DNA of 64,000 bases from Streptomyces tubercidicus (GTDB lineage Bacteria > Actinomycetota > Actinomycetes > Streptomycetales > Streptomycetaceae): the NCBI RefSeq assembly GCF_027497495.1, contig NZ_CP114205.1:6262001-6326000 (forward strand), in the 5' to 3' direction. The translations under genes and the position numbers were made by a program. The notes under the pieces are model-generated. The model was not told where the DNA came from. It did not search any database and worked only from the letters and a program-made list of their open reading frames with translations. Positions 45,683-53,868 of the stretch are shown here, one piece after another. Every line of letters begins with the position of its first letter. The stretch's first letter is position 1.

Positions 45683-46003
45683 ATGGTCTATGTGACGCTT
45701 GCCGGCGCGATCCTCTCCGAGGTGCTCGCGACCACCGCGATGAAGTACAGCGACGGGTTCAGCAAGCTGTGGCCGTCGGTGTACACCGCGGCGGGCTATC
45801 TGCTCGCCTTCTTCCTGCTCGCGCAGACCCTCAAATCGATGAGCGTCGGCACGGCGTATGCCATCTGGGCCGGGGCCGGGACGGCGCTGATCGCCGCGAT
45901 CGGGATGGTGTTCCTGGGGGAGAGCGCCACCGCGCTGAAGATCCTCGGGGTGCTGCTGGTCATCGGCGGCGTCGTGGTGCTCAATCTGGACGGGGCACAC
46001 TGA
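45683..46003 (+). CDS. Small multidrug resistance (SMR) exporter, EmrE/QacE-like
   Basis: 106 residues, four membrane helices, the standard SMR size. Glu13 in AILSEVLATTAMKYSDGFSK (first helix) is the proton/drug-binding carboxylate equivalent to EmrE Glu14; the GTAYAIWAGAGTALIA helix and GESATALKILGVLLVIGGVV follow. Exports cationic compounds such as quaternary ammoniums or is a guanidinium-type (SugE/Gdx) exporter; I cannot decide. Message probably leaderless. Overlaps the TetR start by one base (TGATG), so both are cotranscribed. Confidence 0.92.
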   Translation: MVYVTLAGAILSEVLATTAMKYSDGFSKLWPSVYTAAGYLLAFFLLAQTLKSMSVGTAYAIWAGAGTALIAAIGMVFLGESATALKILGVLLVIGGVVVLNLDGAH

Positions 46004-46542
46004 TGGCGCGGCGCTACGATCCGGACCGGCGGCAGCGGATCATCGACGCGGCGATCGCGGTGGTCGGCGAGCGGGGGATCGCCGGGCTCAGCCACCGCTC
46101 GGTGGCGGCCGCGGCGGATGTGCCGCTCGGCTCGACCACGTACCACTTCGCGTCCCTGGACGAGCTGCTGATCGCCGCGCTGCGGCAGGTCAACCGGGTC
46201 TGTCTGGCCGACTTCGCGCGCTGGGCCGAGGGGATCGACCCGGCGGCGCCGCTCGCCGAGGAGGTCGCCCGGTTCATCGAGGAGGCCCTGGCCGGGGACC
46301 GCTCGCGGATGGAGCTGGAGTACGAGCTGTATCTGACGGCGCTTCGCCGCGAGGCGGTGCGGCCGATCGCCGCGGAGTGTCTGGACGAGATGGTGCGGGT
46401 GCTCGGACAGCGGATCGGCGATGTCCGGACCGCGCGGGCCGTGGTGGCGCTGACCGACGGGCTGCTGTTGCAGCATCTGCTGACCGGGCAGCCCTTCGAT
46501 CCCGCGTCGGTACGGGCCGGGCTGGCCGGAGTGCTGGGCTGA
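46003..46542 (+). CDS. TetR-family repressor of the SMR exporter
   Basis: 179 residues. HTH: RQRIIDAAIAVVGERGIAGL, then SHRSVAAAADVPLGSTTYHF and ASLDELLIAAL. The C-terminal ligand domain is short and helical, with a TetR_C pattern (LAEEVARFIEEALAGDRSRM, RREAVRPIAAECLDEMVRVL). ATG 46003 overlaps the SMR stop. Almost certainly binds the twin palindrome before the SMR gene and thereby controls its own operon. Confidence 0.9.
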   Translation: MARRYDPDRRQRIIDAAIAVVGERGIAGLSHRSVAAAADVPLGSTTYHFASLDELLIAALRQVNRVCLADFARWAEGIDPAAPLAEEVARFIEEALAGDRSRMELEYELYLTALRREAVRPIAAECLDEMVRVLGQRIGDVRTARAVVALTDGLLLQHLLTGQPFDPASVRAGLAGVLG

Positions 46543-46579
46543 GCGGCGGCCCGGTTCGCCTCGGCGGGGGCCCTCCGGT

Positions 46580-46585
46580 TAGGTT
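46580..46585 (+). promoter_or_regulatory. -10 hexamer of a probable leaderless dapD promoter
   Basis: TAGGTT six bases before the dapD ATG at 46592; no ribosome site is present. Confidence 0.5.
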
Positions 46586-46591
46586 TCGAAC

Positions 46592-47593
46592 ATGACCGAT
46601 GCTGCTTCTCCCCGTACGACCGGCGCCGTCGCCGCCGGGCTCGCCACCGTCACCTCCGACGGCACCGTTCTCGACACCTGGTTCCCGGCGCCCGAACTGG
46701 TCGCCGCCTCCACCGCGGACCTCGGTCCGGCCGGCACCGAGCGGCTGGACGACGCGCGCGCCGCCGAACTGCTGGGCAACGCCGTGCTCAAGGCGACCGG
46801 TCCCGACCCGGTCCGCGAGGTCGAGGTCGTCGCCGTCCGGACGGTCATCGCCTCCCTCGACGACAAGCCGCTGGACGCCCACGACGCGTACCTGCGCCTC
46901 CACCTGCTCAGCCACCGGCTGGTCAAGCCGCACGGGCAGAACCTGGAGGGCGTCTTCGGCCTGCTGGCCAACGTCGCCTGGACCTCGCTGGGTCCGGTGG
47001 CCGTCGACCGGGTGGAGACGGTGCGGCTGAACGCCCGTGCCGAGGGGCTGCATCTGATGGTCACCGGTATCGACAAGTTCCCGCGGATGACGGACTATGT
47101 CGCGCCTGCCGGTGTGCGGATCGCGGACGCCGACCGGGTGCGCCTGGGCGCGCACCTCGCCGCCGGGACCACCGTCATGCACGAGGGCTTCGTCAACTTC
47201 AACGCCGGGACGCTGGGCACCTCCATGGTCGAGGGCCGGATCAGCGCGGGTGTCGTCGTCGGCGACGGCTCCGACATCGGCGGCGGCGCCTCCACGATGG
47301 GCACCCTGTCCGGCGGCGGCAAGCAGATCATCTCGATCGGTGAGCGCTGCCTGCTCGGCGCCGAGTCGGGTATCGGTATCGCGCTGGGCGACGAGTGTGT
47401 CGTCGAGGCCGGTCTGTATGTCACCGCGGGCACCCGGGTCACGCTGCCCGACGGCCAGATCGTCAAGGCCCTGGAGCTCTCCGGCGCGGACAACATCCTC
47501 TTCCGCCGCAACTCGACCACCGGCACCGTCGAGGCCCGCCCGAACAAGGCGGAGTGGGGCGGCCTCAACGAGGTGCTGCACAGCCACAACTGA
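46592..47593 (+). CDS. dapD: 2,3,4,5-tetrahydropyridine-2,6-dicarboxylate N-succinyltransferase
   Basis: 333 residues, the actinobacterial DapD type. Succinylates tetrahydrodipicolinate in the lysine/DAP pathway. The C-terminal left-handed beta-helix carries hexapeptide repeats (GAHLAAGTTVMHEGFVNFNA, then GVVVGDGSDIGGGASTMGTL), and the acceptor-binding segment RNSTTGTVEARPN. The N-terminal domain is as in M. tuberculosis-type DapD. Ends at a clean terminator. Confidence 0.96.
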   Translation: MTDAASPRTTGAVAAGLATVTSDGTVLDTWFPAPELVAASTADLGPAGTERLDDARAAELLGNAVLKATGPDPVREVEVVAVRTVIASLDDKPLDAHDAYLRLHLLSHRLVKPHGQNLEGVFGLLANVAWTSLGPVAVDRVETVRLNARAEGLHLMVTGIDKFPRMTDYVAPAGVRIADADRVRLGAHLAAGTTVMHEGFVNFNAGTLGTSMVEGRISAGVVVGDGSDIGGGASTMGTLSGGGKQIISIGERCLLGAESGIGIALGDECVVEAGLYVTAGTRVTLPDGQIVKALELSGADNILFRRNSTTGTVEARPNKAEWGGLNEVLHSHN

Positions 47594-47610
47594 GCGGACA
47601 CGGTCACACC

Positions 47611-47638
47611 ACGGCCCGGCGGTCATCCGCCGGGCCGT
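47611..47638 (+). terminator. dapD terminator
   Basis: ACGGCCCGGCGG (47611-47622) and CCGCCGGGCCGT (47627-47638), 12-bp perfect stem, TCAT loop, followed by TGTTGT. Confidence 0.85.
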
Positions 47639-47679
47639 TGTTGTCCGCCGCCCCGGTCCCCGGCCCGGCCGGACGCCGA

Positions 47680-47685
47680 TAGGCT
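47680..47685 (+). promoter_or_regulatory. -10 hexamer of a probable leaderless promoter (EI24 gene)
   Basis: TAGGCT seven bases before the ATG at 47693; no ribosome site. Confidence 0.5.
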
Positions 47686-47692
47686 TACGCCC

Positions 47693-48631
47693 ATGCGTGA
47701 TCTTGTAGCGGGGATGCGGTATCTGGGCAAGGGGCAGCGCTGGGTCGCCCAGCACGGCCGGTGGTGGGGATTCGGGCTGATTCCGGCGCTGATCGCGCTG
47801 GTCCTGTACGCCGGGGTGCTCGTCGCGCTCGCCATCTGGTCCGGCGATATCGCGGCCTGGGCGACGCCGTTCGCCGACGGCTGGGGTTCGCCCTGGCAGG
47901 GGCTGCTGCGCGGGGTGTTCGTGGCGCTGCTGTTCGCCGGCGGGCTGACGCTCGCGGTGCTGACCTTCACCGCGACCACCCTGCTGATCGGCGATCCCTT
48001 CTATGAGTCGCTCTCGGAGAAGGTCGAGGAGTCCGAGGGGAACTGCCCGCCGTCCCCGGACCGGCCGGTGTGGCAGGAGATCTGGATCGCGCTCCGTGAC
48101 AGCGTCCATGTGCTGCTGCGGGCCGCGGGCTTCGGCATCCTGCTGTTCTTCCTCGGCTTCGTGCCGTTCATCGGGCAGACCGTGGTCCCCGCCATCGGCT
48201 TCTGTGTCTCCGGCTTCTTCCTCGCCGTCGAGCTGACCTCGGTGGCCATGCAGCGCCGGGACATCCCGGTGCGCGAGCGGCTCCGGATGCTGCGCGGCCG
48301 CAAGGGGCTCGCGGTCGGCTTCGGCACCCCCATCGTGCTGCTGTTCCTGATCCCGTTCGTCGCGGTGGTGCTGATGCCGGGCGCGGTCGCCGGGGCGACG
48401 CTGCTGGTCCGCGACCTGGTGCCGGGCCCGGAGGAGCCGTCGGAGCCGGGCGCGGAGGCCGTCGGGCAGAACGCCGCAGCGGCTCCGTACGGGCAGCCCG
48501 GCGCGCCGGGCGGCTTCGGGCCGGCGCCCGCGCCCTTCCCGCCTAACCAGGGACCCCCGCAGGCACCGCCGTATCCGCATCAGCAGTCCGGTCCAGGGTC
48601 GTCCGCAGCGCGTCCGCCAGCCGGCTGGTGA
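47693..48631 (+). CDS. EI24-domain (CysZ-like) integral membrane protein
   Basis: 312 residues. Five or six membrane segments after an N-terminal amphipathic AGMRYLGKGQRWVAQHGRWW. The pattern of the EI24/CysZ family is seen: LLIGDPFYESLSEKVEE in the first half and FVPFIGQTVVPAIGF in the middle. CysZ imports sulfate in E. coli; other members are of unknown role. The last ~70 residues are a Pro/Gly/Ala-rich cytoplasmic tail (QPGAPGGFGPAPAPFPPNQG, then PPQAPPYPHQQ). The last 89 bases overlap the end of the converging dapA paralogue. Confidence 0.85.
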   Translation: MRDLVAGMRYLGKGQRWVAQHGRWWGFGLIPALIALVLYAGVLVALAIWSGDIAAWATPFADGWGSPWQGLLRGVFVALLFAGGLTLAVLTFTATTLLIGDPFYESLSEKVEESEGNCPPSPDRPVWQEIWIALRDSVHVLLRAAGFGILLFFLGFVPFIGQTVVPAIGFCVSGFFLAVELTSVAMQRRDIPVRERLRMLRGRKGLAVGFGTPIVLLFLIPFVAVVLMPGAVAGATLLVRDLVPGPEEPSEPGAEAVGQNAAAAPYGQPGAPGGFGPAPAPFPPNQGPPQAPPYPHQQSGPGSSAARPPAGW

Positions 48632-49517
48632 GTTCGGCGTCCGCCGCCAGCAGCGGGCCGCGGACCGGTCCCGCGGGCAGTCCGAGGTGATCCAGCAGCG
48701 CCTTCGCGGTGACCGTGCCGGGGGCCTCCCCGCCGGTCACCGCCTCGATGAGCGGGACCAGGGCCAGCTGACGGCGGGCCGCCGTGGCCGTGTCCCCGGC
48801 GTCATAGGCGTCCAGTACGGCGCGCACCGCCCGGGGTGCGGCATTGGCGACGGTGCTGACGCAGCCCGCGCCGCCGAGGGCCCGTAGCGGCAGGATCTGT
48901 TCGTCGCAGCCCGCGTAGTAGGCCAGGTCCGTCGCGGCCAGCACCTTCGCGGACTTCAGCAGGTCGTAGCCGCAGTCCTTGACCCCCGCGATCCGCGGAT
49001 GGGCGGCCAGCCGCAGCAGGGTCCGGGCGGTCAGCGCGGTGCCGGTCCGGCCCGGGATGTCGTAGAGCATCACCGGCAGTCCGGTGGCGTCCGCGACGGT
49101 CCGCAGATGGTGGCTCACGGCCTCCTGGGTGGGCCGCGAGTAGTACGGCGTGACCACCAACAGGCCGTGTGCGCCCGCCCGTTCGGCGCCCCGGGCCAGG
49201 GCGACAGTGTGCCGGGTGTCGCTGGTGCCGACCCCCGCGGTGATCCGCGCCCGGTCGCCGACGGCCTCGACCACGGCCCGCAGCAGGGTCTCCTTCTCGG
49301 CGTCGGAGGTGGTCGGGGACTCCCCGGTGGTGCCGCTCAGGACCAGGGCGTCGCAGCCGCCGTCGTCGACGAGGCGGGTGGCGAGCCGCTGCGCGCCGTC
49401 CGTGTCGAGTGCGCCGTCGGCGGTGAACGGGGTGATCATGGCGGCCGCGACGCGGCCGAAGGGCGGTGCGGGGGTGCGGGTCATGGTCTGCATGCCAGGA
49501 GTGTGAGCGCGCCTCAT
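48543..49517 (-). CDS. dapA: Dihydrodipicolinate synthase family protein
   Basis: 324 residues. (beta/alpha)8 class I aldolase. The catalytic set is present: GTTGESPTTSDAEK, Tyr pair in VVTPYYSRPTQE, Arg in YDIPGRTG, and the Schiff-base lysine in AGVKDCGYDLL. It could make 4-hydroxy-tetrahydrodipicolinate or be a related lyase; it is near dapD but Streptomyces often have several paralogues. The start is uncertain: ATG 49517, 49493 and 49484 are in frame, the conserved fold begins after RTPAPPFGRVAAAMITPF. Confidence 0.85.
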   Translation of the reverse strand: MRRAHTPGMQTMTRTPAPPFGRVAAAMITPFTADGALDTDGAQRLATRLVDDGGCDALVLSGTTGESPTTSDAEKETLLRAVVEAVGDRARITAGVGTSDTRHTVALARGAERAGAHGLLVVTPYYSRPTQEAVSHHLRTVADATGLPVMLYDIPGRTGTALTARTLLRLAAHPRIAGVKDCGYDLLKSAKVLAATDLAYYAGCDEQILPLRALGGAGCVSTVANAAPRAVRAVLDAYDAGDTATAARRQLALVPLIEAVTGGEAPGTVTAKALLDHLGLPAGPVRGPLLAADAELTSRLADALRTTLDRTADADTAVPAGVPG

Positions 49518-49588
49518 ATTTCACGTCCACTTAGTTGCACTGGGGGATTTGTTAAGCATCGCTACGTGAGTGGGTCCGGGAAACGTGC

Positions 49589-49622
49589 AGCGGCCGCCGC
49601 ACCGTTCGGTGCGACGGCCGCT
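49589..49622 (-). terminator. Hairpin after the 49-residue protein gene
   Basis: Arms of AGCGGCCG-C-CGCACC and GGTGCG-A-CGGCCGCT pair over 15 positions with one mismatch around a GTTC loop. Confidence 0.75.
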
Positions 49623-49639
49623 CGGGCATCACAGGCCCA

Positions 49640-49789
49640 TCACGCGCCAGTCAGGCCGTTCCGCGAACGCTTCAGGTCCTGGGTCCGCTCGGCGGCGGAC
49701 TCCTCCGACGACTTCGGCTTCCGCTGGTCGGTGCGCCGCTCGGCGGCGCGGTCCTTGTTGCCCGACTTACGGTTCTGGGACTTCGGCAT
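49640..49789 (-). CDS. Small basic conserved protein, 49 residues
   Basis: The minus strand encodes MPKSQNRKSGNKDRAAERR, then TDQRKPKSSEESAAERTQDL, then KRSRNGLTGA, with a good ribosome site (AGGGAG) before the ATG and a terminator after it. It is Lys/Arg/Glu/Ser-rich with no hydrophobic segment and is predicted disordered. I recognise it as one of the small proteins common in Streptomyces genomes; no function is known to me. It was easily missed because of its size. Confidence 0.8.
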   Translation of the reverse strand: MPKSQNRKSGNKDRAAERRTDQRKPKSSEESAAERTQDLKRSRNGLTGA

Positions 49790-49914
49790 GGTGACTCCCT
49801 ATGTCTCGCCGAATGGTTCTTACCTGCCCAGTACCGCACCCCCCGCGGCAGTTGGCCCCCGGACGTGGGCCGGACGGGTGACGGGGGAGTCACATGCGGT
49901 GACCGTCCGCCGGG

Positions 49915-51753
49915 CTACGGGCGGATCCGCAGCACCTGCGGATCGTGGTCGCTGGCCTGGTCGGCGTACTCGGCGTTGAGGTGCACGATGTCGTAGTCGG
50001 CGCGGGTCAGCGGGCGGCTGGTGAGCATGTGGTCCAGCACCTGCGAGTTGCCCCCGTAGACATAGCCGTAGCGCTCGGCGGCGGGCAGCCGGTTGACCTG
50101 GTCGGTGAGCACACCGCCGGCGGTGAGGGCCTTGAGGGCCGGCGAGAACTGGTAGTCGTTGAGGTCGCCGGCCACCACCACCGCGGCCTTCCGGTCCTTG
50201 GCCAGCAGATCCTTGACGAACCCGTTGACCTGCTCGGCCTGTGCGGTGCGCTGGGTCTCCGAGCTGCGGACCGGTGGCTGGAAACGGCTGTCCAGAGCCT
50301 GGTCGCCGCCCTTGGAGTTGAAGTGGTTGGCGATCACGAACACCCGGCTCCCCGGGCGGCTCTTGAGCGCGAACTGGCCGACGAGCGGCTTGCGGCTGTC
50401 CTTCCACGCCGGGTCGGCAGGCGCGATCCGGCCCGGCGACGCGGACAGCGTGGCCTTGCCGTGGTCGTCGACCACCTTCACCGGGGTGGTGGCGTCACCG
50501 CCCTTGATGTCCGTGAACGAGGCCCGCTCGGGGTTGAACAGGAACGCCACCCGGATGTTGCCGCCGGGCTGGCCGCCGTCCTGGTCGTTGGCCGGGTCGA
50601 TCTGCCGCCACTCGTACGCCGGGCCGCCGGCCGCCTTGATGGCGTCGGTGAGCTTCTTGAGGGTGGCGCCGGCGGTGACCACACCGTTGTCCTTGGTGCC
50701 GTTGTCGTCCTGGACCTCCTCCAGCGCGACCACGTCGGGGGAGGCGAGGTGCTCCACCAGCCCCTTGGCCAGCCGGTCGAACTTGGCCTGCGGGGTACTG
50801 GGCGACAGGTTCTCGACGTTGTAGGTGGCCACCGCCAGCTCGTCGGACTTCTGCTTGCGGGTCTTCTCCGGCTCCGGGCCGTGGTCGGTGAGCTTGCCCA
50901 GTTCGGTGGCCTGGAGCGTGTAGCCGCCGAAGTTGTCGTAGTCCAGCGGCCCGGCGGTGGTGCCGGTCAGCTCGTCGCCGACATCGGCCACCGGGAACGG
51001 CTGCTGTGCGAAGGGGATCAGCGACGCCAGTTTGATCCGGCCGCCGTTGGGGTCTTGGTAGGAGCGGTAGAGCGTGCCGCCGCGGGCGGTGCGGTGGTGC
51101 TTCGGCTCGGCGGTCAGCCACAGCTCGTGGTGGGTGTTGGTCGCCCCCACGACCGGGGCGTCCGACATCGTGACGCGCATGCCCTCCAGGGACTCGTAGC
51201 GGTCCAGGGCGTACGAGGAGGGGCGCAGCTTCAGGGATTCGATGCTCTTGCCGCCCGCGTCGGGGGCGTAACGGTTCGGCACCGAGGCCGGGTTGAGCTT
51301 GAAGGCGGCCGGCAGCGGGGCGTCGGCGGAGTCGGTCTTCCAGGTCGCGTCGGTGATCTCGGTGACCGACTGCAGACCGGCGTCCTTGCCGCCCGGGTAG
51401 TACTCGCTGACCGTGCCGGAGAAGGTGACCGCGTCACCGACCGCGACCTTCGGCGTCTCCTTGCCGGTGTAGACGAAGACCGCCTCGCTGGTGGCCGGGT
51501 TCTTGTCCGGGTGCGGGTCCTGCACCCAGAAGCCCCGCGCCGAGCCGAACGAGCGGATCGCGGTGACCGTACCGGGCACCTCGCTGACCTGCTGTCCGGC
51601 CAGCGGGGATATTCGGGTGCTGCCCTGGATGTCGTGGATCCGGGCGCCGGCCGCCGAGGCGGACTGGGTGGCGGTCAGCAGTCCGCCGGCCAGGGCGGCG
51701 CAGACCACCGCGCTGGCGACGGCCGTTCTGCGGAGCGAACGACGGGACGGCAT
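49915..51753 (-). CDS. Secreted endonuclease/exonuclease/phosphatase-family nuclease (ExeM/NucH-like)
   Basis: 612 residues. Signal peptide RRSLRRTAVASAVVCAALAG with cleavage near ASAAGA. Residues ~35-150 are an OB-fold-like LTD-associated module (DIQGSTRISPLAGQQVSEVP, then ATSEAVFVYTG), and residues ~300-610 the EEP nuclease: ATYNVENLS, DVVALEEVQD, VIANHFNSKGGDQ, VVAGDLNDY, VLDHMLTS and ASDHDPQVLRI, with all catalytic Asn, Glu, His and Asp present. Likely an extracellular DNase/nuclease for phosphate or nutrient scavenging. TTGACA (51869-51864, minus) is a good -35 and GTTCACC (51907-51901) a lone PHO-box-like half site upstream. Confidence 0.92.
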   Translation of the reverse strand: MPSRRSLRRTAVASAVVCAALAGGLLTATQSASAAGARIHDIQGSTRISPLAGQQVSEVPGTVTAIRSFGSARGFWVQDPHPDKNPATSEAVFVYTGKETPKVAVGDAVTFSGTVSEYYPGGKDAGLQSVTEITDATWKTDSADAPLPAAFKLNPASVPNRYAPDAGGKSIESLKLRPSSYALDRYESLEGMRVTMSDAPVVGATNTHHELWLTAEPKHHRTARGGTLYRSYQDPNGGRIKLASLIPFAQQPFPVADVGDELTGTTAGPLDYDNFGGYTLQATELGKLTDHGPEPEKTRKQKSDELAVATYNVENLSPSTPQAKFDRLAKGLVEHLASPDVVALEEVQDDNGTKDNGVVTAGATLKKLTDAIKAAGGPAYEWRQIDPANDQDGGQPGGNIRVAFLFNPERASFTDIKGGDATTPVKVVDDHGKATLSASPGRIAPADPAWKDSRKPLVGQFALKSRPGSRVFVIANHFNSKGGDQALDSRFQPPVRSSETQRTAQAEQVNGFVKDLLAKDRKAAVVVAGDLNDYQFSPALKALTAGGVLTDQVNRLPAAERYGYVYGGNSQVLDHMLTSRPLTRADYDIVHLNAEYADQASDHDPQVLRIRP

Positions 51754-51951
51754 GGATGCCTCCGAGAGGTATGGGGGGTGGCTACGGCAACGTGAATACG
51801 GAGCGAGAACGAAGCGCGCTACGCGCGTCGATCTGCGTCAATCTGTTGCGCACGTAAGGGAGTTGTCAAGCTTCTGCGGGTAACCAGCAGGGGGCGCGTG
51901 GGTGAACCGTCCGAGATACGGAGAATTCCGTCTACGCTTGGGCGGCGCACA

Positions 51952-52007
51952 CCCCAGCTACCGCTGGGTGGGGGTCCTCCCAGCGGTAGCTGGGGGAGTA
52001 CCCCCAG
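51952..52007. repeat. 17-bp-stem hairpin with a competing fold in the 5' leader of the next gene
   Basis: Arm 51952-51968 (starts CCCCAGCTACCGC) pairs perfectly over 17 bp with 51979-51995. The 3' part of this arm, CTGGGGG (51990-51996), can instead pair with CCCCCAG (52001-52007), so two mutually exclusive hairpins are possible. A TACGCT at 51933-51938 would start transcription near 51945, placing both folds in the leader of the gene at 52038. The same kind of sequence is, as I remember, a dispersed repeat in Streptomyces. Confidence 0.7.
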
Positions 52008-52037
52008 CCGTAGTCCGTCCGAGGAGCTGAGCACCCG

Positions 52038-53552
52038 ATGTCCGCAGACCGCCCGACCCTGCCGCCGGTGCGGCTGCACTCCGAAGCGGAACTGGCCCGG
52101 GACGCGCTGAGCGCGCCCCTGATGGCCCGTGCCGCGAAGCTCGCCCGCTGGGCCGAGCGCGGCGTCCCGGTCGGCGTCGGCGGCCAGATCCTGGAGGAGC
52201 CGCTGGCCGCAGCCACCGAGCACCTCGGCCTGACCGCCGACGAGGACGGCGCCGCCTACACCGCCGAAGCCTGGCAGCTCGCGGTGGACACCGGTCTCGT
52301 GGAGATCGCGGAGACCGAGGAGAGCGAGGACGGCGCCGACCTCCCCGACGACGCCGCGGCCGGCATCGCCACCCCCGGCGAGGAGCTGGGCCTGCTCACC
52401 TCCGGCAGCCCGCAGGACATCCTCGACATCTGGCTCGGCGGCATGGAGACCGTGCTCGCCGACGCGGCCGCCCCCGACCTCGCCGACCTCGCCGACCAGC
52501 TCACCGAGGGCGGCGAACTGGACCTGGACGCGCTCGACTGGAACCCGGAGGAGGAGGCCGAGCTGCTGGACGGCATCCTCGGCAACCTCTATCTGCTCAC
52601 GGCCCTGAACGAGCGCCCTGACCAGGAGGTTCCGCTGCCCGCACTGGCCGCCTCCATGATCGTCCCGGACGATATGGACGAGCCCACGGACGAGGTCCTC
52701 GAAGAGGTCTCCGAGGCGATGATGCGCCTGGACGACCAGTTCCGGGTGCTGGAACCGATCGGGCTGGTCGCCTACCAGCCCGTCGACGAATCGCTCATCG
52801 AGGAGCTGGACGAGGACGGCGAAGCGGCCCTCCCGCAGGGGCCCGGGGGGTCCTCCGGCGCCGAGCCGCTGACCGACGAGGACGTCTCCCGCTACGGCCT
52901 GGTCCGCCTCACCCCGCTCGGCGTCTACGCGGTGCGCGCCCGGATGCTGGACGCGGGCGTGCACGCCCCCGCCGTCGGCGACCTCGCCGACAAGGGCGCC
53001 GATGTCCTCCTGGACGCGCTGCCCGAGTACCCCGAGGGCCTCGCCCAGGCCGAGTCCGAGCTCTGGCTCGCCGCCCGTACGCCCCTGGACGCCGCCCGCG
53101 ACCTGCTCACCGCCGCCCGCGGCGACGACGAGCGCGCCCCGCGGCGCCGCCTCGCCGCCCAGCAGACCCTCTCGCTGATCTCGCCGGACGCCGAGGCCGC
53201 ACTGCGCGACGTACTCGACGACCGGCAGCTCGGCGGCCTGTCCCGGGTCTGGCTCGCCGAACGCGGCCTGCCCGGCATCCCCGAGCCCTCCCAGGAAATG
53301 ATCTTCTGGCTGACGGTGGACACCATCGCGGCGCAGCTCGACATCGCCGACGACGACGCCGCGACCGAGCTCCGCGACCTGGTACAGGGCCTGACCGAAC
53401 AGCACAGCGGCTTCTTCGACACCGTCTGGCGGGTCGACCACCCCGCCGCCGCCGACGTCCTGGAGGCCATGGGCCGCCTGCACCCGGACAAGAAGGCCGC
53501 CAAGGAGGCCCGCAAGGCCGCGTTCAAGGCCCGGTCGCGCCAGTCGGGCTGA
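52038..53552 (+). CDS. Acidic cytoplasmic protein of unknown function
   Basis: 504 residues, with a very high Asp/Glu content (for example LADAAAPDLADLADQLTEGG and DALDWNPEEEAELLDGILGN). No membrane segment, signal, or catalytic motif is visible; the fold looks all-helical, with LTPLGVYAVRARMLDAGVHA and QEMIFWLTVDTIAAQLDIAD as ordered segments. The C terminus is basic (HPDKKAAKEARKAAFKARSR). The LTPLGVYAVRARM line recalls winged-helix regulators but lacks a recognition helix. GAGGAG 11 bases before the ATG is the ribosome site; the leader holds the alternating hairpins. I do not recognise the family. Confidence 0.75.
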   Translation: MSADRPTLPPVRLHSEAELARDALSAPLMARAAKLARWAERGVPVGVGGQILEEPLAAATEHLGLTADEDGAAYTAEAWQLAVDTGLVEIAETEESEDGADLPDDAAAGIATPGEELGLLTSGSPQDILDIWLGGMETVLADAAAPDLADLADQLTEGGELDLDALDWNPEEEAELLDGILGNLYLLTALNERPDQEVPLPALAASMIVPDDMDEPTDEVLEEVSEAMMRLDDQFRVLEPIGLVAYQPVDESLIEELDEDGEAALPQGPGGSSGAEPLTDEDVSRYGLVRLTPLGVYAVRARMLDAGVHAPAVGDLADKGADVLLDALPEYPEGLAQAESELWLAARTPLDAARDLLTAARGDDERAPRRRLAAQQTLSLISPDAEAALRDVLDDRQLGGLSRVWLAERGLPGIPEPSQEMIFWLTVDTIAAQLDIADDDAATELRDLVQGLTEQHSGFFDTVWRVDHPAAADVLEAMGRLHPDKKAAKEARKAAFKARSRQSG

Positions 53553-53603
53553 GTTACGGCCGTTACGGCCGCGGGGCCGGTCTGCGCCGGTCTCCACAGG
53601 GAC

Positions 53604-53632
53604 GGGGGCGGCCGGCCCGGTCGGCGGCCCCC
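53604..53632. terminator. Hairpin after the acidic protein gene
   Basis: GGGGGC-GCCGG and CCGGC-GCCCCC type arms (53604-53615 with 53621-53632) pair with one mismatch and one wobble. The rest of the 316-base gap (53553-53868) holds the PHO-box-like repeat and otherwise nothing I recognise. Confidence 0.6.
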
Positions 53633-53787
53633 GCCCTTCGCTTCACCAGCCCGCGCGAACCGGTCATCCGCCACGCCGACCTGGGCGCGCCGGCGCTCCT
53701 GGACGGGATACCCCGGGACGCCGTGCCGGCTGCCCGACGGCTGAGGACAGCCGCCCGGTGCCAACTGCTTCCCGGATGTCGTGCCGC

Positions 53788-53805
53788 GTTCAACTGGAGT
53801 TCGAC
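53788..53805 (+). promoter_or_regulatory. PHO-box-like direct repeat before the phoX-type gene
   Basis: GTTCAAC (53788-53794) and GTTCGAC (53799-53805) are repeated with an 11-bp period, the arrangement of PhoP-binding PHO boxes in Streptomyces (11-nt direct units of GTTCACC type). It lies about 65 bases before the start of a PhoX-like phosphatase gene. Confidence 0.65.
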
Positions 53806-53868
53806 AGCGCACGAGAGCGTGTGCCCGCAGGCACAGGGGAGAAGAAACCGGCCATCCAGGAGATGACA

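Noticed and set aside
49508..49560. Additional small gene between dapA and the 49-residue protein
   Set aside because: No start with ribosome site; the sequence is AT-richer promoter-like DNA.
51886..51907. Full PHO box for the secreted nuclease
   Set aside because: One GTTCACC is present, but no second unit at 11-bp spacing on either side.
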